Source: Streptomyces misionensis
GTDB taxonomy: Bacteria; Actinomycetota; Actinomycetes; Streptomycetales; Streptomycetaceae
Direction: 5' to 3'
Length of the DNA stretch: 64,000 nucleotides
NCBI RefSeq assembly: GCF_900104815.1
Contig: NZ_FNTD01000004.1
Location: forward strand, 3,612,501-3,676,500
The translations under genes and the position numbers were made by a program. The notes beneath the pieces were generated by a model, which saw nothing but the letters and a program-made list of their open reading frames with translations, was not told the DNA's origin and ran no database searches. Below, piece after piece: positions 16,713-24,757 of this stretch. Each line of letters begins with the position of its first letter. The first letter of the stretch is position 1.

Positions 16713-17402
16713 GTGGACGCGGGAGTTGAGTGGAGCGTGGAAGAGACGATCGCGGCCGCCGAAGACAGTCAGATTGCCGGGCAGATTCCGCAGCAGCGCG
16801 GGGAATCACCGCAGGAAGCCGCCGTGCGGTACGCGGAGGAGCGGCACTGGGACGTGTTCCCGGGCACCTGGCTGGAGCCCGTCGCCGGCATGCCGCGGTG
16901 CTCGTGCGGCGACGCCTCCTGCCCTGCGCCGGGTGCGCACCCCGCGCGCCCCGACTGGGCGACCCAGGCGACCGGCAGCGCGACCGTCGTGCGCCGGCTG
17001 TGGCAGAAGCAGCCGACGGCCTCCGTGCTGCTGCCGACGGGCCGCACCTTCGACGCGCTGTCCGTGCCGGAGAGCGCGGGCTTCCTGGCGCTGGCCCGGA
17101 TGGAGCGGATGGCGCTCACGCTGGGTCCGGTCGCCCTCTCCCCCGACCGGCGGATGCAGTTCTTCGTACTGCCGGGCGGCTCGCTGAAGGTGCCGGAACT
17201 GGTGCGCAAGCTGGGGTGGGCGCCGGCGTCGCTGGACCTGGTGACGCTGGGCGAGGGAGCGTACCTGGCCGCGCCGCCGACGCGGGTCGGGGCGCGAGGC
17301 GCGGTGCAGTGGGCGCGGCGGCCGACCCCGGCCAACCGGTGGCTGCCGGACGCGGAGGAGCTGATCTCGGCGCTGGCGTACGCCTGCGGCCGGGACCGCT
17401 GA
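16713..17402 (+). CDS. Prim-pol N-terminal domain-like protein
   Basis: 229 residues from GTG 16713; GTG 16737 is an in-frame alternative and both have weak ribosome-binding sites. Residues about 28-110 (AAVRYAEERHWDVFPGTWLE, CSCGDASCPAPGAHPARPDW) match the N-terminal domain of bifunctional DNA primase/polymerases, including the CxC-x4-C...H cluster that could bind zinc. The length is about a third of a real primase-polymerase and there is no helicase part, so a replicative role is unlikely; Streptomyces has several such short proteins. It is divergent from the NsdA-like regulator. Confidence 0.7.
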   Translation: MDAGVEWSVEETIAAAEDSQIAGQIPQQRGESPQEAAVRYAEERHWDVFPGTWLEPVAGMPRCSCGDASCPAPGAHPARPDWATQATGSATVVRRLWQKQPTASVLLPTGRTFDALSVPESAGFLALARMERMALTLGPVALSPDRRMQFFVLPGGSLKVPELVRKLGWAPASLDLVTLGEGAYLAAPPTRVGARGAVQWARRPTPANRWLPDAEELISALAYACGRDR

Positions 17403-17469
17403 CCCACGGCCCGCACGCGTCTTCCACCGGGCCGCTCCCCCGGCCCGCGGGCGTGCCTAACCTTCAGGC

Positions 17470-18246
17470 ATGACCAATGCGGCGGTTTGCATACGGGGGC
17501 TCTGGAAGCGGTTCGGGCAGCAGGTGGCTGTCGGGGGGATCGATCTGGAGCTGCCGGCGGGGAAGTTCATCGGGCTGGTCGGGCCGAACGGGGCCGGCAA
17601 GACCACGACGCTGTCCATGGTGACCGGGCTGCTGCGGCCCGACGAGGGCACCGTGGAGGTCGTCGGGCACGACGTGTGGCGCGACCCGGTGGCGGTGAAG
17701 GCGCGGATCGGGGTGCTGCCCGAGGGGCTGCGGCTGTTCGAGCGGCTGTCGGGGCGCGAACTGCTCGGCTACACCGGCAGGTTGCGCGGGCTCCCGGGCG
17801 CCGAGGTGGACAAGCGGGCCACCCAGCTGCTGGACGTGCTCGACCTGGCCGGCTCCCAGCACAAGCTGGTGGTCGACTACTCGACCGGCATGCGCAAGAA
17901 GATCGGCCTCGCGGCGGCCCTGCTGCACAATCCCGAAGTGCTGTTCCTGGACGAGCCGTTCGAGGGCGTCGACCCGGTGTCCGCGCAGACCATCCGGGGC
18001 GTCCTGGAGCGGTACACGGCCTCCGGTGCCACCGTCGTCTTCTCCTCCCACGTGATGGAGCTGGTCGAGTCGCTGTGCGACTGGGTCGCGGTCATGGCGG
18101 CCGGCCGCATCCGCGCCACCGGCCCGCTCGCCGAGGTGCGCGGCGCGCACCCCCGGCTCCAGGACGCGTTCCTGGAGCTGGTCGGGGCGAACGGCCGGGA
18201 CGCCGGGTCCGAGCTGGACTGGCTGGGCGGCGGGGCGGGCCGATGA
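17470..18246 (+). CDS. ABC transporter ATP-binding protein
   Basis: 258 residues from ATG 17470. Walker A is GPNGAGKTT (38-46), the signature is the YSTGM variant (137-141), Walker B is LFLDEP (158-163) and the switch His is H194. It is a single nucleotide-binding domain, so two copies would pair with the permease encoded next, whose ATG overlaps this stop by 4 nt (ATGA). The substrate is unknown; the pair resembles exporters of the ABC-2/CcmA group. There is no regulator gene beside it. Confidence 0.92.
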   Translation: MTNAAVCIRGLWKRFGQQVAVGGIDLELPAGKFIGLVGPNGAGKTTTLSMVTGLLRPDEGTVEVVGHDVWRDPVAVKARIGVLPEGLRLFERLSGRELLGYTGRLRGLPGAEVDKRATQLLDVLDLAGSQHKLVVDYSTGMRKKIGLAAALLHNPEVLFLDEPFEGVDPVSAQTIRGVLERYTASGATVVFSSHVMELVESLCDWVAVMAAGRIRATGPLAEVRGAHPRLQDAFLELVGANGRDAGSELDWLGGGAGR

Positions 18247-19820
18247 CCGACCTCACCACCACCGTCGTACGCCTCAAGCTGTCCCTGCTGCGGGGCGGGC
18301 TGCGGCAGTCGAAGGGCCGGCGCGACGCGTTCATCACCTCCACCGTCTTCGCGCTGCTGTTCGCCCTGGCGCAGCTGCTGGGCATGATCGTGCTGCGCGG
18401 CCAGCCGCACGGGTACACGGTCTCCGTGGTCGGCACCGGGGTGCTGGCGCTGGGCTGGGCGTTCCTGCCGCTGTTCTTCCCGACCGGCGACGAGACGCTG
18501 GACCCGACGCGGCTGGTGATGCTGCCGCTGCGGCCCGGTCCGCTGGTGCGCTCGCTGCTCGTGGCCTCCCTGGTCGGCATCGGCCCGCTGGTCAGCGTGC
18601 TGCTGCTGGCCGGGTGCGTGCTGGTGCCGGCGCGGGGCGCGGCGGGGTGGGCCGTCGCGGTCCTCGCCCTCGTCCTCGCGCTGCTGGTGTGCGTGGCGCT
18701 GGCCCGGACCGTGGCCGTCGCCAACGTGCGGCTGCTCACCAGCAGGAGGGGCCGCGATCTGGCCGTGCTCAGCGGCCTGGTGATCGCCATCGGCACCCAG
18801 CTGGTCAACTTCGGTGCCCGCAGCCTCGGTTCGGGCGGTCTGGGGCGGCTGCGGCCGGTCGCGGACGTGCTGTCCTGGGTGCCGCCCGCGTCGGCGGTGG
18901 CGGCGGTGCGCACGGCGAGCGAGGGGTCGTACGGCGTCGCGGCCGCCCAACTGGCGGTCACGGCGGCCGGGTTGGTGGTGCTGGTCGCGGTGTGGGCGCG
19001 GAGCCTGACCAAGCTGATGACCGCGCCGGACGGTTCCACGCTCCAGGCCGCCGACGACGCCCGCGCCGCACGGCACCGCGGCCGGGGGCTCGCGCGGCTG
19101 CTGCCCGGCGGGCGCACCGGCGCGGTCATGGAGCGCACCCTGCGCTACATCTGGCGCGATCCGAAGACCAAGGCCGCCTGGGTGACCTCGCTGGCGGTCG
19201 GGCTGCTCCTCCCGGTCTTCTACGCGATCCAGCACACCGGCTCGGTCTACTTCGCGTGCTTCGCCGCCGGGATGCTGGGCCTCCAGATGAACAACCAGTT
19301 CGGGCAGGACACCTCGGCCTTCTGGATGGTCGCCCAGACCATCCGCTCGCCCCGGGACGCGTACGAGGAGCTGCGCGGCCGGGCCCTCGCCCTGCTGCTG
19401 ATCACGCTGCCGCACGCCACCCTCGTCACCGTGCTGACCGTCGCCCTGATGGACGCCTGGGCCATGCTGCCGCGGGTGCTGGGGCTGTCCCTCGCGCTGC
19501 TCGGGGCGATGCTGGCGACCGGGGCGTACGCCTCGGCGCGGTTCCCGTACTCCATCCCGCAGGAGGGCCACCGCAACGTCGCCCCCGGGCAGGCGGGCAT
19601 CGCCTGGATCGCGATCTTCGGCGGCATGGCCTGCTCCGCCGTGCTCTGCTCCCCCGTCATCGCGCTCGTGCTGTGGCTGGGCGGCGGCGGGCTGTCCTGG
19701 CTGCTGCTGCCGGCCGGCGCGGTGTACGGCGCCGGGCTCGCCCTGCTCGGGCTGCGGCTGGCCGCCCCGCGCACCGCGGCCCGGCTGCCGGAGATCCTGA
19801 CCGCGGTCGGCAAGGGGTGA
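18243..19820 (+). CDS. ABC transporter permease, multi-pass
   Basis: 525 residues from ATG 18243, coupled to the ATPase gene by a 4-nt overlap. About twelve hydrophobic segments alternate with Arg-rich cytosolic loops; a long central loop (TAPDGSTLQAADDARAARHR, about 260-290) divides two similar halves, so it may have arisen from two six-helix units. The short motif MERTLRYIWRDPKTKAAWVTS begins the second half. It would form the membrane channel of an exporter with the upstream ATPase. It ends one base before the convergent hydrolase gene's stop, leaving no room for a separate terminator. Confidence 0.85.
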   Translation: MTDLTTTVVRLKLSLLRGGLRQSKGRRDAFITSTVFALLFALAQLLGMIVLRGQPHGYTVSVVGTGVLALGWAFLPLFFPTGDETLDPTRLVMLPLRPGPLVRSLLVASLVGIGPLVSVLLLAGCVLVPARGAAGWAVAVLALVLALLVCVALARTVAVANVRLLTSRRGRDLAVLSGLVIAIGTQLVNFGARSLGSGGLGRLRPVADVLSWVPPASAVAAVRTASEGSYGVAAAQLAVTAAGLVVLVAVWARSLTKLMTAPDGSTLQAADDARAARHRGRGLARLLPGGRTGAVMERTLRYIWRDPKTKAAWVTSLAVGLLLPVFYAIQHTGSVYFACFAAGMLGLQMNNQFGQDTSAFWMVAQTIRSPRDAYEELRGRALALLLITLPHATLVTVLTVALMDAWAMLPRVLGLSLALLGAMLATGAYASARFPYSIPQEGHRNVAPGQAGIAWIAIFGGMACSAVLCSPVIALVLWLGGGGLSWLLLPAGAVYGAGLALLGLRLAAPRTAARLPEILTAVGKG

Positions 19821-20702
19821 TCAGCCGCCGGCCGCCCGGTCGCCCGTGATCCGGTCCAGGAAGGGCTCGACCGCCGAGTGCCATGCCTCCGGGTGGGCGT
19901 AGTGGGCGTAGTGGCCCGCGTCGGGTATCTCGGCGTACGCGCCCTGGGGCAGCACGCGGACCATCTCCTGGGCCTCGGCCCGGCCCAGCTCGCCGTCGAG
20001 CCCGCGCAGGATCAGCGCGGGGCAGTGGACCAGGGCCAGGTCGTCCCAGTGGGCGTCGTACACCCAGGTCTCCCGGGAGCGGAGCATCTGCTCGGGTTCG
20101 AAGACCGGCCGCCAGCCGTCCTCGCCCTCCCGCATCACCTCGGCGTAGAACGCCCCGCGGGCCGGGTCGGGGCGCTCCACCCGGGGGTCGTCCTCGCCGA
20201 ACCACCGGCGGACGTCGGCCAGGGTGGCGAAGGGGACGGGCCAGGACCGCAGCCACTGCGCCCACTCGCGCTGCGAGGCCGCACCGAGCGCGGCGGCCCG
20301 CATGTCACAGCTGACCAGGCCGCGCACCAGCTCGGGGCGTTCGGCGGCCAGCTGCCAGGCGGTCAGGGCGCCCATGCCGTGCCCGACGACGAGGGTGGGG
20401 CCGAGGCCGAGCTGCTCGATGGCGGCCGCCGCGTCCTCCACGTGGGCGGCCCGGCTGTGGGCGGCGGCCTGCGGGGGCTTCTCGCTGTGGCCGTGGCCGC
20501 GCTGGTCGAGGGCCACGGTGCGGTACCGCCCGGCGAGCCGGCGGGCGGCGGCGGCCCAGTGGGAGGCGCGGCCGGTGAGTCCGTGCAGGAAGAGCACGCC
20601 GGGAGCCGCCCGCAGGGGTTCGGTCTCCTTGGGCGGGTCGGCGTACTCCCACGCCGCCAGGCGCACGCCGCCCGCTCCCGTCACATCGATACGCCGTGCC
20701 AT
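19821..20702 (-). CDS. Alpha/beta-hydrolase fold protein lacking the catalytic serine
   Basis: 293 residues from ATG 20702; the longer open frame upstream has poor codon bias. The fold is clear: GVLFLHGLTGRASHWAAAAR with the HG oxyanion motif, ALDQRGHGHSEKP, the elbow LVVGHGMGALTAW, and a C-terminal PDAGHYAHYAHPE with the catalytic His. In the elbow the usual G-H-S-M-G reads G-H-G-M-G: residue 109 is Gly, codon GGC at 20376-20378, one base from AGC Ser. The protein may therefore be non-hydrolytic or use a different chemistry (lyase or cofactor-free dioxygenase relatives also vary here). A palindrome lies 62 bp upstream of the start. Confidence 0.85.
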   Translation of the reverse strand: MARRIDVTGAGGVRLAAWEYADPPKETEPLRAAPGVLFLHGLTGRASHWAAAARRLAGRYRTVALDQRGHGHSEKPPQAAAHSRAAHVEDAAAAIEQLGLGPTLVVGHGMGALTAWQLAAERPELVRGLVSCDMRAAALGAASQREWAQWLRSWPVPFATLADVRRWFGEDDPRVERPDPARGAFYAEVMREGEDGWRPVFEPEQMLRSRETWVYDAHWDDLALVHCPALILRGLDGELGRAEAQEMVRVLPQGAYAEIPDAGHYAHYAHPEAWHSAVEPFLDRITGDRAAGG

Positions 20703-20763
20703 GGGCCTGGCACCCCCAGCTTCGCCCGCGGTGTCCGATTCCCCCGTGTGATCACGCAGACTA

Positions 20764-20779
20764 TCGAATAAGTATTCGA
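20764..20779. promoter_or_regulatory. SOS-box-like palindrome
   Basis: TCGAATA at 20764-20770 and TATTCGA at 20773-20779 form a perfect 7-bp inverted repeat. It has the spacing of the actinobacterial LexA site CGAAC-N4-GTTCG, with C/G changed to T/A at the inner position (CGAAT-N4-ATTCG). It lies 62 bp upstream of the hydrolase start. LexA binding is a guess from similarity only. Confidence 0.45.
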
Positions 20780-20818
20780 AAATGCTGCCCCTGCGGACAA
20801 CACCCCTCCTTCGAGTGA

Positions 20819-20975
20819 CATGCCGTGAGGCATGATCGCCGCCACCGAGGGGATCTTTCAGGCGGGAGGCGGACCGCTCGGGGAAAAACGGTCCGAGGGG
20901 GACTGACCCTGAGAGCTCGGGGCTCCGGGTCAGCAATGGGGAGGACAGGCCCCGGCGCCGTCAGGCGCCGGGGCC
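20819..20975 (+). ncRNA. Candidate structured RNA convergent with dmdR1
   Basis: Four hairpins stand in 157 nt with no coding frame: CATGCC/GGCATG around GTGA (20819-20834); CGGACCG/CGGTCCG (20870-20876 with 20889-20895), which competes with CTCGG/CCGAG (20877-20881 with 20893-20897); CTGACCC/GGGTCAG (20903-20909 with 20927-20933); and a 12-bp stem with loop GTCA (20948-20975). The last is followed on the plus strand by a pyrimidine tract CTTCCCTTCTC and can also end dmdR1 transcription from the other side. Direction is inferred from that tract. It could instead be only the terminator plus a hydrolase leader. Confidence 0.4.
20948..20975. terminator. Bidirectional terminator after dmdR1
   Basis: Perfect 12-bp inverted repeat with a 4-nt loop (20948-20959 and 20964-20975), ending 10 bp past the dmdR1 stop. 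It is the strongest hairpin in the gap. Confidence 0.75.
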
Positions 20976-20984
20976 CTTCCCTTC

Positions 20985-21677
20985 TCAGCGCTTGGCGACG
21001 AACACATGGGAGGCGATGTCCGCCTCCAGCTCGGCGGCCTCGCCGCCGCTGCCCACCAGCACGCCACCGGCCGACTCGGTCACGCTCACCACCGAGCCGG
21101 GCTGCACCCCGGCCCGCCGCAGCGTGTACATCAGCTGGGCGTCCATCTGGATGGGCTCGCCGATGCGGCGCACGACGACAGTCTTGCCGTCCGTGCCCGC
21201 GTCCAGGTCGGCCAGCGAGACCATGCTCTCGTCCAGGAACGGGTCGGCGCCGTCCTTCTCGCCCAGCTCCTCCAGGCCCGGGATCGGGTTGCCGTACGGC
21301 GACTCGGTCGGGTGCCGCAGCAGCTCCATGACGCGGCGCTCCACGGCCTCGCTCATCACGTGCTCCCAGCGGCAGGCCTCCGCGTGCACCTGCTCCCACT
21401 CCAGGCCGATCACATCGACCAGCAGGCACTCGGCCAGCCGGTGCTTGCGCATCACACGCGTGGCCAGCCTGCGGCCCTCGTCGGTCAGCTCCAGATGGCG
21501 GTCGCTGGCCACGGAGACCAGGCCGTCACGCTCCATCCGCGCCACCGTCTGGCTCACCGTCGGCCCGCTCTGGTCCAGCCGCTCCGCGATGCGGGCGCGC
21601 ATGGGGACGACGCCTTCCTCCTCCAGTTCGAGGATGGTGCGGAGATACATCTCCGTGGTGTCGATCAGTCCGGACAT
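20985..21677 (-). CDS. dmdR1: DtxR-family iron-dependent repressor DmdR1
   Basis: 230 residues from ATG 21677. The winged HTH is at about 4-65. Metal ligands match DtxR numbering: primary site M10, C102, E105, H106 (EACRWEHVMS) and ancillary site H79, E83, H98. A C-terminal SH3-like domain spans about 150-226. With Fe(II) such proteins bind iron boxes and repress siderophore genes; DmdR1 is the main iron regulator of S. coelicolor. There an antiparallel gene, adm, was reported across dmdR1; here too the opposite strand stays open from 20992 to 21753. The gene is divergent from a SIS-domain gene and ends at a strong terminator. Confidence 0.93.
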   Translation of the reverse strand: MSGLIDTTEMYLRTILELEEEGVVPMRARIAERLDQSGPTVSQTVARMERDGLVSVASDRHLELTDEGRRLATRVMRKHRLAECLLVDVIGLEWEQVHAEACRWEHVMSEAVERRVMELLRHPTESPYGNPIPGLEELGEKDGADPFLDESMVSLADLDAGTDGKTVVVRRIGEPIQMDAQLMYTLRRAGVQPGSVVSVTESAGGVLVGSGGEAAELEADIASHVFVAKR

Positions 21678-21797
21678 ACGTGCCCCTCGATTACCTCTGC
21701 CGGCACCCGGCGCGTGCGCTGGCCCTGGCACCAATTCTGCCGGATCCCACTGACAAGCGGGCGGCAGCGGGGACAACGGGCGGGTTCGGGCGGGCGG

Positions 21798-21854
21798 GCG
21801 AACGACCGGGTGCGGGCGCGCCGCGGGCGGCCGGGCCCGCACCCGGTCGTTCGC
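21798..21854. repeat. 20-bp perfect hairpin between divergent dmdR1 and SIS genes
   Basis: Arms 21798-21817 and 21835-21854 are perfectly complementary over 20 bp around a 17-nt loop. It is 121 bp upstream of the dmdR1 start and 74 bp upstream of the TTGACA of the SIS promoter. That is the wrong place for an ordinary terminator, because both flanking genes are transcribed away from it. Confidence 0.8.
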
Positions 21855-21927
21855 GGACCGGCACCGCCCCGCGAGCGCCGTCCGGCCCGCGGCGCCGCGA
21901 CCGCACGCGGCGAACCGCGTCGCCGTA

Positions 21928-21953
21928 TTGACACCGCACTGGTCCAGACCGCA
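21928..21953 (+). promoter_or_regulatory. Promoter -35 with overlapping DasR-responsive element
   Basis: TTGACA at 21928-21933 is a perfect -35. Immediately after it ACTGGTCCAGACCGC (21938-21952) matches the dre consensus of the GlcNAc regulator DasR, A-C/T-TGGTCTAGACCA, at most positions. Binding there would block the promoter of the SIS gene at 21992. The -10 is poorly defined. DasR itself is not in the window. Confidence 0.65.
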
Positions 21954-21991
21954 CGGTGATCCGCGACACAGACGCTGCGAAGGGGCACCGC

Positions 21992-22747
21992 ATGAGCGAC
22001 GGCACGCCTGCCGACCTGTTCTTCGACGCCGCCATCAACCTCCTGCAACGGCTCCGCGAGGAGGAGGCCGGGGCGATCGGGGCCGCCGCCGCGCTGCTCG
22101 CCGACACCGTCGCGGACGGCGGCCGCCTGTTCGCCTTCGGCGCCGGCCACTCCTCGCTCGCGGCCCAGGACGTCGTCTACCGGGCCGGCGGCCTCGCGCT
22201 GATGAACCTGCTCGCCGTGCCCGGCGTCGTGGGCGTGGACGTCACCCCCGCCACCCTCGGCTCCGCCCTGGAGCGCGTCGACGGCCTCGCGAGCGCCGTC
22301 CTCGACACCTCCCCGCTCCGCGCGGGCGACGCCCTCGTGATCATCTCCCTGTCGGGCCGCAACGCCCTGCCCGTGGAGATGGCCCAGCGCGCCCGCGCCC
22401 TCGGCGTCAAGGTGATCGCCGTGACCTCGGTCGCCTACGCGGCGCAGACGACGTCCCGGCACTCCTCCGGCACCTTCCTGAAGGACCACTGCGACCTGGT
22501 CCTCGACTCCAAGATCGCGGTCGGCGACGCGGAACTCACCCTCGACACCATCCCGGCCCCCTTCGCCCCCGCCTCCACCGTGGTCACCACGGCCCTGATG
22601 CAGGCCGTCATGGCCACCACCGCCGCCCTCCTCGCCGACCGCGGCATCGAGCCGCCGCTGCTGCGCTCCGGCAACGTGGACGGCGGCCACGACTGGAACA
22701 ACCGGGTGATGGACCGGTACGGCGACCGGATCTTCTACCGCCGCTGA
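21992..22747 (+). CDS. SIS-domain sugar-phosphate protein, NagS-like
   Basis: 251 residues from ATG 21992 with GAAGGGG upstream. A single SIS domain is visible: RLFAFGAGHSSLAAQDVVYR (about 44-63), ALVIISLSGRNALPVEMAQR (about 115-134) with the Ser-rich phosphate loop, and SGTFLKDHCDLVLDSKIAVG. SIS proteins bind or isomerise amino-sugar phosphates. The dre-like operator places it in the GlcNAc regulon. From memory, the SIS protein beside dmdR1 in S. coelicolor (NagS) is tied to amino-sugar toxicity; the synteny supports the same identity, but I cannot check the alignment. Confidence 0.82.
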   Translation: MSDGTPADLFFDAAINLLQRLREEEAGAIGAAAALLADTVADGGRLFAFGAGHSSLAAQDVVYRAGGLALMNLLAVPGVVGVDVTPATLGSALERVDGLASAVLDTSPLRAGDALVIISLSGRNALPVEMAQRARALGVKVIAVTSVAYAAQTTSRHSSGTFLKDHCDLVLDSKIAVGDAELTLDTIPAPFAPASTVVTTALMQAVMATTAALLADRGIEPPLLRSGNVDGGHDWNNRVMDRYGDRIFYRR

Positions 22748-22775
22748 CCGCCGGCGCCGGCCGCGCGGCCCGCGC

Positions 22776-24161
22776 CTACCGCTCCCCCGCCAGGTCCAGC
22801 GCCGCCGCTATCCGCAGCGCCACGTCCTCGGCGTAGGCCGCGTCGGAGCGCTCGAAGGGGGTACGGGCGGCGCCGCGCAAGAAGGTCACGACCCCCAGGG
22901 TGCGGCCCCGGCTGCGCAGCACCGCGCACAGCGCGTGCACCGCGTCGCCGGGCCACTGCCGGCGCAGCGCCCACTCCCGGGCCAGCTCGGCCGGCACCGA
23001 CCCGGCCTCCGCCCGCACGCACCCGGTGCGCTCCACGCAGCTCAGCGCCGGATGCCCCGGCTCGTAGCGCACGGGCAGCCCGGCGGCCCCGGTGAGCACA
23101 CAGGGCCCCGGCGCCCCGGCGGGCGTGGCGGCGAGCCGGACCAGCCGGACCGCCCCGCCGGCGCCGGCGGTCGGCGCCACCCGGTCGATCAGCGCGTGGT
23201 CGGCGAACCCGGCGAGGGCGAAGTCGAGGTGGACGGTGGCCGCCTCCAGCGGGTCCTCGCACTCGGCGGCGGCACGGCCCGCGCGGTGCAGCTGGTTGGT
23301 GCGGAACCGCAGCAGCGCCGCCTCCTGCTCGCCCCGCTTGGCCTCGGTGATGTCCCGGAAGAGCCAGCCCACCCCGAGCGGCACCGGCTCCTCGGCGAGC
23401 GGCGAGGTCAGCGGCAGGAAGGCGTTGCGCCAGCACCGCCGCCGCTCCTCCCCGCCCTTCGCGGTGCGCAGGGTCACCCACATCTCGGCGGGCGCGGGCG
23501 GCGCGCCCTCGGCGAGGACATGGGTGAGCGCGGCCTCCAGCTCCTCCACCCCCTGCGCGAACAGCTCGCCCAGCGGCCGCCCGAGCGCGGAGGTGCGCCC
23601 GATGCCCAGGGCCCGCGCGGCGTGCGCGTTGACCACGGCCGGCCGCAGATCGGCGTCGACCAGCACCACGCCCCACTCGGCGTCCTCGAACAGGGCCTCG
23701 CTGAGCGCGATCGACCGCTCCAGGTCGATCTGCGCGTGCACCTCGCTGAAGGCGCAGTACACCCCGGCGGGCTCCCCGTCGGGGCCCCGTACGGCGGCGG
23801 ACTGGGTGCGCACCAGGACCCGCCCGCCGTCCTTGGTCAGCAGCGCGAACTCGTGCACCTGCCGCCCGGGGGCCCGCATCGCCGACAGCAGCCGGGCCTG
23901 CACCTCCTGCGCGTCGGCGCTGCGCACGGCCCATCCGGCGAAGCCGTGCCGGCCGACGGCCTCGGCGGCGCTCCAGCCGAGGATCCGCTCGGCCTCGCGG
24001 TTCCAGTGGGTGACGACGCCCTCCGCGTCGAAGGCGCACAGGGCCGCGTCCATGCCGTCGAGCAGCGCGGCAAGCAGATCGGACCCACCGGGCTCGCCCG
24101 ACTCGCCGGGCTCGTCCGGCCCCAGCTCATCGGTGGCCCCACTCCGCCGGGAAGCACTCAC
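22776..24161 (-). CDS. Tandem PAS (PAS-PAS-GAF-like) sensor protein without output domain
   Basis: 461 residues from GTG 24161, with AGGGGG nearby upstream. PAS 1 is at about 30-145 (LLDGMDAALCAFDAEGVVTH, ILGWSAAEAVGRHGFAGW), PAS 2 at about 155-285 (FEDAEWGVVLVDADLRPAVV, GWLFRDITEAKRGEQEAALL) followed by a short coiled linker, and the last 170 residues are GAF-like (ALCAVLRSRGRTLGVVTFLR). No PP2C phosphatase, kinase or DNA-binding domain follows, although related Streptomyces proteins often carry PP2C. It is soluble and probably passes a signal by protein contact. It converges with the SIS gene. Confidence 0.8.
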   Translation of the reverse strand: MSASRRSGATDELGPDEPGESGEPGGSDLLAALLDGMDAALCAFDAEGVVTHWNREAERILGWSAAEAVGRHGFAGWAVRSADAQEVQARLLSAMRAPGRQVHEFALLTKDGGRVLVRTQSAAVRGPDGEPAGVYCAFSEVHAQIDLERSIALSEALFEDAEWGVVLVDADLRPAVVNAHAARALGIGRTSALGRPLGELFAQGVEELEAALTHVLAEGAPPAPAEMWVTLRTAKGGEERRRCWRNAFLPLTSPLAEEPVPLGVGWLFRDITEAKRGEQEAALLRFRTNQLHRAGRAAAECEDPLEAATVHLDFALAGFADHALIDRVAPTAGAGGAVRLVRLAATPAGAPGPCVLTGAAGLPVRYEPGHPALSCVERTGCVRAEAGSVPAELAREWALRRQWPGDAVHALCAVLRSRGRTLGVVTFLRGAARTPFERSDAAYAEDVALRIAAALDLAGER

Positions 24162-24275
24162 CTGGACCCCCTGGACGCCGCATCGGCGCACGTGAAGACG
24201 CCTGTTCCGCTCACTGCCCCTCATTCAACTCGAACGTGACGCAGCCCACATCCTGTTCCCTCAAGATGGAGGGAA

Positions 24276-24731
24276 TCAATTCCCCGCTTCCGCGGCCCGA
24301 AGCCGCAGGTCGACCCAGACCGCCGGGTCCCCGTCCAGCGTGTACCGGTCGGTCTCGGCGAAGCCGCGCAGCCGGGCGAACCGCAGCCCGTCCGTGTTCG
24401 CCGCCAGCACGCAGGTCTCGACGGCCACCGCCCCGAGCGCCCGCGCGTGCTCCAGCGCCTCCGCGTAGACCGCCGTGCCGAACCCACGCCCCCGGAACTC
24501 CGGCAGCACCCGGGCGATCACGGTGGCGACCCGCTCCGCCCCCACCGGGGGCCGCACGGTCGAACAGCCCACCAGCTCGCTGCCCAGGTAGGCGTTGGCC
24601 AGCCGGTTGCGCGCCCGCCGCCCGCGGGCGTCCGCCAGGGACATCGCGGCGGGCGGTACCACCACGTTGTGCACGTGCCGCCACTGCTCCAGCATGCCGT
24701 CGTCCTCGACCGGCGCCATCCGAAGATCCAT
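24276..24731 (-). CDS. GNAT-family N-acetyltransferase, small
   Basis: 151 residues from ATG 24731. One GNAT domain: ATVIARVLPEFRGRGFGTAVYAE contains the acetyl-CoA loop R-G-R-G-F-G (about 75-85), and VETCVLAANTDGLRFARLRGFAE matches the C-terminal half. The N-terminus (EQWRHVHNVVVPPAAMSLADA) resembles acetyltransferases for aminoglycoside-like or small amine substrates, without a firm match. A sigma-A-type promoter for a plus-strand RNA begins 27 bp upstream of the start and faces away. Confidence 0.8.
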   Translation of the reverse strand: MDLRMAPVEDDGMLEQWRHVHNVVVPPAAMSLADARGRRARNRLANAYLGSELVGCSTVRPPVGAERVATVIARVLPEFRGRGFGTAVYAEALEHARALGAVAVETCVLAANTDGLRFARLRGFAETDRYTLDGDPAVWVDLRLRAAEAGN

Positions 24732-24757
24732 GCGCGGACGCTACCGAAAAAAAGCGG

